A DNA stretch of 64,000 nucleotides from Myxococcales bacterium. Its GTDB lineage: Bacteria; Myxococcota_A; UBA9160; SZUA-336. Below the pieces are notes generated by a model. It was not told the DNA's origin, made no database searches, and was given only the letters and a program-made list of their open reading frames with translations. Where the stretch lies: positions 204,917 to 268,916 of the forward strand of contig JABSQV010000004.1 of the NCBI GenBank assembly GCA_013215565.1, in the 5' to 3' direction. Positions within the stretch are counted from its first letter, which is position 1. Every line of letters starts with the position of its first letter. A program made the position numbers and the translations under genes. Positions 60,958-64,000 of the stretch are shown piece by piece.

Positions 60958-61266
60958 CTAGATCTTGCCCTGGAGCAGGAACGCGACGACGAAACCGTAG
61001 AGCGAGATCGACTCGATCAGGGCCAGGCCGATGATCATCGGCGTCTGGATGCTCGCGGCCGCACCGGGATTGCGCGCGATGCCCTGCGTAGCGCCCCCGG
61101 TCGCGATGCCCTGTCCGATCCCGCAACCCAGCGCGGCGAGTCCGATCGCGACCCCGGCACCGATCCCGATCCCGAGCACGCCCGTCCCGTCCACGGCCGC
61201 GTGCGCGATACCGGGCGCGACGAGCGCGACGCAGAAAGTGATGAAAGTTAGAACCGGTGTGCGCAT
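60958..61266 (-). CDS. atpE: F0 ATP synthase subunit c with leader peptide
   Basis: 102 residues from an ATG behind GGGAGGG. Residues 1-23 look like a cleavable leader ([16 protein letters not shown]). The hairpin is [18 protein letters not shown], loop A-R-N-P, and [10 protein letters not shown]. The ion-binding Glu is 85, with Gln52, Ser86 and Tyr90 at Na+-type positions. Follows atpB by 41 bp. Confidence 0.93.
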   Translation of the reverse strand: MRTPVLTFITFCVALVAPGIAHAAVDGTGVLGIGIGAGVAIGLAALGCGIGQGIATGGATQGIARNPGAAASIQTPMIIGLALIESISLYGFVVAFLLQGKI

Positions 61267-61307
61267 CACGTACCCTCCCTGAGGACGACGAAGCCCGGGA
61301 GCCCCTG

Positions 61308-62003
61308 CTAGTGGGCCTCCTCGAGCGCTCCGCCAATATAGATCATGGTCAAGAAAGAAAAGATGAAGGCCTGCAAGAACGCTACGAACAGGCCGAGTCC
61401 CATGAACAGCCACGGGATCACGAAGTTGAGCCCGAGGCCGAACGAGAGCCCGAGCGCGACCAGCGTGTGATCCGCGAACATGTTGGCCGTGAGCCGGATC
61501 GTGAGCGAGAGCAGGCGCGCGAGGTGGCTCACGAGTTCGACCGGAAGCATCAGCGGCGCCAGCCACGCGACCGGTCCGATGAAGTGCTTCAGGTAGCTGA
61601 GCCCGTGGTGCTTGACCGCCGCGTAGTTGTAGACGCAGAAGGCGATCAGGGCCCAGGAGAAGTTCGTCTCGACGTAGCTGGTCGGGCCCGTCAGCCCGGG
61701 CACCAGGCCCATCAGGTTCGAGACCAGAATGAACAGCGCCATGGTCGTCACGATCGGTGCGAAGCGGCGCCACTCGGGCCCGATCACGTCCTGCATCATC
61801 GACGTGAGCCCCTCGAGCAGCACCTCGAGCAGGCCGCGGAGCGTGAAGCGCTCCGGCGGAATCAGCCCACCGGTCTCGTCCCGGGCCAGGTCGCGGCGCA
61901 GCAGCAGGCTCAGCACCAGCACCACGAGCGCGCACGCGAGGAGCGTCTGGATCGGGACCGGAACCGCGCCGTAGAGCCCAAAAATGTGTGGCGGGTGCGT
62001 CAT
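61308..62003 (-). CDS. atpB: F0 ATP synthase subunit a
   Basis: 231 residues. Five to six membrane helices. The essential Arg is in [13 protein letters not shown] near residue 165, and M-G-L-V-P-G-L-T and [10 protein letters not shown] follow the family. It starts with ATG overlapping the atpI-like stop (ATGA). Confidence 0.95.
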   Translation of the reverse strand: MTHPPHIFGLYGAVPVPIQTLLACALVVLVLSLLLRRDLARDETGGLIPPERFTLRGLLEVLLEGLTSMMQDVIGPEWRRFAPIVTTMALFILVSNLMGLVPGLTGPTSYVETNFSWALIAFCVYNYAAVKHHGLSYLKHFIGPVAWLAPLMLPVELVSHLARLLSLTIRLTANMFADHTLVALGLSFGLGLNFVIPWLFMGLGLFVAFLQAFIFSFLTMIYIGGALEEAH

Positions 62004-62371
62004 TCGAGCCCCTCCCGCGGGAGCCGCGCCGTCTCGAGCCCGTGCCAGAGGACGGCCGGGACCAGCGCCGACAGGCCGACCAGGAACGCGAGCGGGAGAA
62101 TCGGCAACAGCCACAGCATCGCGCCCACGCTGGCGAGCAGCGCGAGCATGCGCACCCCGAGCAGCACCCGCGCGAAGGAGTCGGGAGCGCGATCGGGGGT
62201 CCCGAGCAGCGCGCCCACACCCCTTTCCATGGCCCACAGATTCACGATCTGAATCCCTCCTCCGAGCGCGGCGCTCCAGACGGCGGGCACTCCATAGGGA
62301 ATCGTACCGAGCACCGCAACCGCGACCAGCAGCGCGTGCTTCGCCTGGAGCCTGACTGGTCCGAATTTCAT
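62000..62371 (-). CDS. ATP synthase I-like membrane protein
   Basis: 123 residues, four hydrophobic segments ([23 protein letters not shown], and two C-terminal ones). Small membrane proteins of this type precede atpB in many operons; they aid assembly of the c-ring or Mg2+ supply. It overlaps both neighbours by 4 nt. Confidence 0.7.
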   Translation of the reverse strand: MKFGPVRLQAKHALLVAVAVLGTIPYGVPAVWSAALGGGIQIVNLWAMERGVGALLGTPDRAPDSFARVLLGVRMLALLASVGAMLWLLPILPLAFLVGLSALVPAVLWHGLETARLPREGLE

Positions 62372-62631
62372 TCCGGAGGCTCTCCGCGGCTGGATTTTGC
62401 CGAAGCCGCCCCGTCGGAATCATCCCCCGCCTGAATCTGGAGCAGGGTTCGGACGCAGGCTACCAAGCCCGCGAGCATGAAGAGAAACAGGAACACGGGT
62501 CCGGTATCGAGCCAGCGATCCAGGTAGTACCCGATCACCACGCCCACCCCGATCGCGAGGGACGCCTCGAACGCCTTCTCGAAGGCGCGGCCGGTCCCGC
62601 TGGAGGCCCGGTAGGGCCGGATCCAGGCCAC
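62368..62631 (-). CDS. atpZ: AtpZ/AtpI-family F0 accessory protein
   Basis: 87 residues from the GTG at 62631, two bases past the hemL stop, with AAGAAGG about ten bases upstream; a GTG inside hemL (62655) is the alternative. Two helices: A-S-L-A-I-G-V-G-V-V-I-G-Y-Y-L-D and P-V-F-L-F-L-F-M-L-A-G-L-V. This G-Y-x-L-D turn and length match AtpZ/AtpQ, which assists Mg2+ or assembly of F0. Confidence 0.75.
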   Translation of the reverse strand: MAWIRPYRASSGTGRAFEKAFEASLAIGVGVVIGYYLDRWLDTGPVFLFLFMLAGLVACVRTLLQIQAGDDSDGAASAKSSRGEPPE

Positions 62632-62632
62632 C

Positions 62633-63919
62633 TTACGCGACCTTCTTGAATGCACGGCGCGCGGCCTGGAGCAGCTGGTCGATCTCGCCGTCGCCGTGCG
62701 CCAGCGTCAGGAAGCCGGCCTCGTACCCGGACGGCGCGAGATAGATCCCCTGGTCGAGCATCGCGTGGAAGAAGCGCCCGTACCGATCGTGGTCGGCGGC
62801 GGCCGCGTCGGCGAAGCTCCGGACGGGCGTCTCGGAAAAGGCCAGCCCGAACAGCGCACCCGCAGCGCGCGTCTGGAACGGGAGCCCGGCCTCGCGCGCG
62901 GCCGCTTCGAGTTCCTTTGCGATTCTGAGTGAGCTCGCCTCGAACGCGTCGAAGACCCCGGGCGGCGTGATCAGCTCGAGCGCCGCGAGCCCGGCCGCGA
63001 CCGCGAGCGGGTTTCCGGCCAGCGTGCCGGCCTGGTAGACATCGCCCACTGGCGCGATCCGCTGCATCAGACGGGCGCTACCCCCGTAGGCGCCCACCGG
63101 CAGCCCCCCTCCGATCACCTTCCCCAGGCAGGTGAGATCCGGCGTCACGCCGAAGCGCTCCTGCGCACCTCCGAGACCGACCCGGAAGCCCGAGATCACC
63201 TCGTCGAAGACCAGCAGGCTCCCGAACGCATCACACAACTCGCGCAGGCGCGAGAGGAAGTCGACGTCGGGCCAGGCCAGCCCCATGTTGGCCGGGATGG
63301 GTTCCACCACGACTGCCGCGATCTCGTCCGGCCGGGCCGTGAACGCCGCCTCGACCGCGGCGAGGTCGTTGAAGGCCACCACCAGGGTGTCGGCCACGGC
63401 CGCCGCCGGGACCCCGGCTGAGCCCGGGATTCCGAGCGTCGCCACGCCCGATCCCGCCGCCGCGAGCACAGCATCCGCGTGGCCGTGATAACAGCCCTCG
63501 AACTTCAGGATCCGGTCGCGCCCCGTGGCCGCCCGCGCGAGCCGCAGCGCGCTCATCGCCGCCTCGGTGCCCGAGGTGACGAGCCGGAGCATTTCGATCG
63601 AGGGTACACAGGCCACAATCCGTTCGGCCAGTTCGATCTCGGCCTCAGTCGGCGCTCCGAAGCTGATCCCGTTCGCGGCCGCGCGCCGGACCGCCTCGAC
63701 GATCACGGGATGCGCGTGACCTGCGATGATCGCCCCCCAAGAGGCCACGTAGTCGACGTAGCGGTTGCCATCGACGTCCTCGATCGAACTCCCGGAGGCT
63801 CTCGCGATGAAGCGCGGGGTTCCGCCGACCGAATTGAATGCGCGAACCGGGCTGCTAACGCCTCCGGGCATCAGTTGGCGGGCGCGGCGAAGCAGCCGCT
63901 TGGAGCGGTTGACGCGCAC
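62633..63919 (-). CDS. hemL: glutamate-1-semialdehyde 2,1-aminomutase
   Basis: 428 residues from a GTG. Makes 5-aminolevulinate for haem. Signatures: P-G-G-V-S-S-P-V-R-A-F, S-G-T-E-A-A-M-S-A-L-R-L-A-R, F-E-G-C-Y-H-G-H, L-L-V-F-D-E-V-I-S-G-F-R and G-K-V-I-G-G-G-L-P-V-G-A-Y-G-G with the PLP Lys. Its partner step (hemA) is not here. A 5-bp gap separates it from the upstream C-terminal fragment. Confidence 0.96.
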   Translation of the reverse strand: MRVNRSKRLLRRARQLMPGGVSSPVRAFNSVGGTPRFIARASGSSIEDVDGNRYVDYVASWGAIIAGHAHPVIVEAVRRAAANGISFGAPTEAEIELAERIVACVPSIEMLRLVTSGTEAAMSALRLARAATGRDRILKFEGCYHGHADAVLAAAGSGVATLGIPGSAGVPAAAVADTLVVAFNDLAAVEAAFTARPDEIAAVVVEPIPANMGLAWPDVDFLSRLRELCDAFGSLLVFDEVISGFRVGLGGAQERFGVTPDLTCLGKVIGGGLPVGAYGGSARLMQRIAPVGDVYQAGTLAGNPLAVAAGLAALELITPPGVFDAFEASSLRIAKELEAAAREAGLPFQTRAAGALFGLAFSETPVRSFADAAAADHDRYGRFFHAMLDQGIYLAPSGYEAGFLTLAHGDGEIDQLLQAARRAFKKVA

Positions 63920-63924
63920 CGAAC

Positions 63925-64000
63925 TCAGGCTCCCGAAGCGTCGAGGTTCGCGCCGTCTTCGCGCTCGGCCACCCGCGCGACCGACACGATCCTCTCGTCA
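63925..64000 (-). CDS. C-terminal end of a protein, probably DNA gyrase subunit A
   Basis: Only the last 24 residues are in the window: D-E-R-I-V-S-V-A-R-V-A-E-R-E-D then G-A-N-L-D-A-S-G-A and stop. The D-E-R-I-V-S-V-A-R-V-A-E piece resembles the extreme C-terminus of GyrA-type proteins. That is a short match, so the call is tentative. hemL starts 5 bp later, so they are probably co-transcribed. Confidence 0.45.
   Translation of the reverse strand, partial: DERIVSVARVAEREDGANLDASGA

Noticed and set aside
1-64000. CRISPR arrays, insertion sequences, att sites, rRNA genes, phage genes
   Set aside because: None seen on reading both strands; no tandem direct repeats with spacers and no transposase motif.

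Overview
The window is a 64 kb piece of a GC-rich chromosome, by eye close to 70% G+C. Genes are tightly packed, with many 1-4 nt ATGA/GTGA stop-start overlaps. I see no rRNA, tRNA, CRISPR array, insertion sequence or phage gene. The organism is Gram-negative: there is a porin-like outer-membrane protein, SurA-type periplasmic chaperones and many lipoboxes. It is probably aerobic, with an oxygen-dependent HemF. Several traits suggest a deltaproteobacterial-type lineage (Myxococcota- or Binatota-like): OmpR-AAA-TPR regulators, FHA/PEGA/kinase-like signalling, F0 ATP synthase genes (atpZ-I-B-E) apart from F1, and separate cofG and cofH. This placement is inference.

Layout. 1-5.2 kb: NUDIX hydrolases, a 7Fe ferredoxin, a lipoprotein-TerB-MaoC run, a dihydropteroate synthase that looks like the plasmid sulfonamide-resistance Sul enzymes rather than ordinary FolP, and aat. 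5.2-8.7 kb: an AT-richer gap and a 1028-residue OmpR-type/AAA/TPR regulator. 8.7-13.3 kb (minus): TPP decarboxylase, methyltransferase, leuC, leuD. 13.3-18.3 kb (plus): acyltransferase, a secreted protein of unknown function, FHA protein, membrane pseudokinase with PEGA domain, LysM-TPR protein. 18.2-23.4 kb: leucine-dehydrogenase-type enzyme, a CcmI-C lipoprotein, a methylthioribose-kinase-like protein, DUF4149, a YgjP-type peptidase and a Lon-N protein. 23.4-25.2 kb: a gene-poor stretch and dnaA. 25.2-28.5 kb (minus): cofG, cofH and a solitary DNA methyltransferase.

28.5-39.6 kb is mixed metabolism: HAD hydrolase, a decayed alpha/beta hydrolase, ArgD-like aminotransferase, YceI lipoprotein, a second TPP enzyme, TPR lipoprotein, 2-hydroxyacid dehydrogenase, enoyl-CoA hydratase and porin. 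39.6-43.8 kb: DUF1232 protein, a 41-residue very basic peptide coupled to purM, tgt, and convergent rlmE and a stand-alone rplC. tgt and rlmE both lack an ordinary start codon in frame. 44-57.6 kb is one long plus-strand run: phosphodiesterase, two glycosyltransferases, mfd, two parvulin/SurA genes, pdxA, uvrA and a CPBP protease. It places both nucleotide-excision-repair genes in one transcription direction. 57.6-64 kb: tmk, sulfatase, hemF, atpE-atpB-atpI-atpZ, hemL, and what looks like the 3' end of gyrA.

Most genes are housekeeping. The points most worth following are the Sul-like DHPS, the missing start codons of tgt and rlmE, the FHA-pseudokinase-LysM cluster, the Na+-type ligand set in AtpE, the orphan rplC, and a strand-biased cluster of the octamer TGCGTCAT across three genes at 44.7-46.7 kb.
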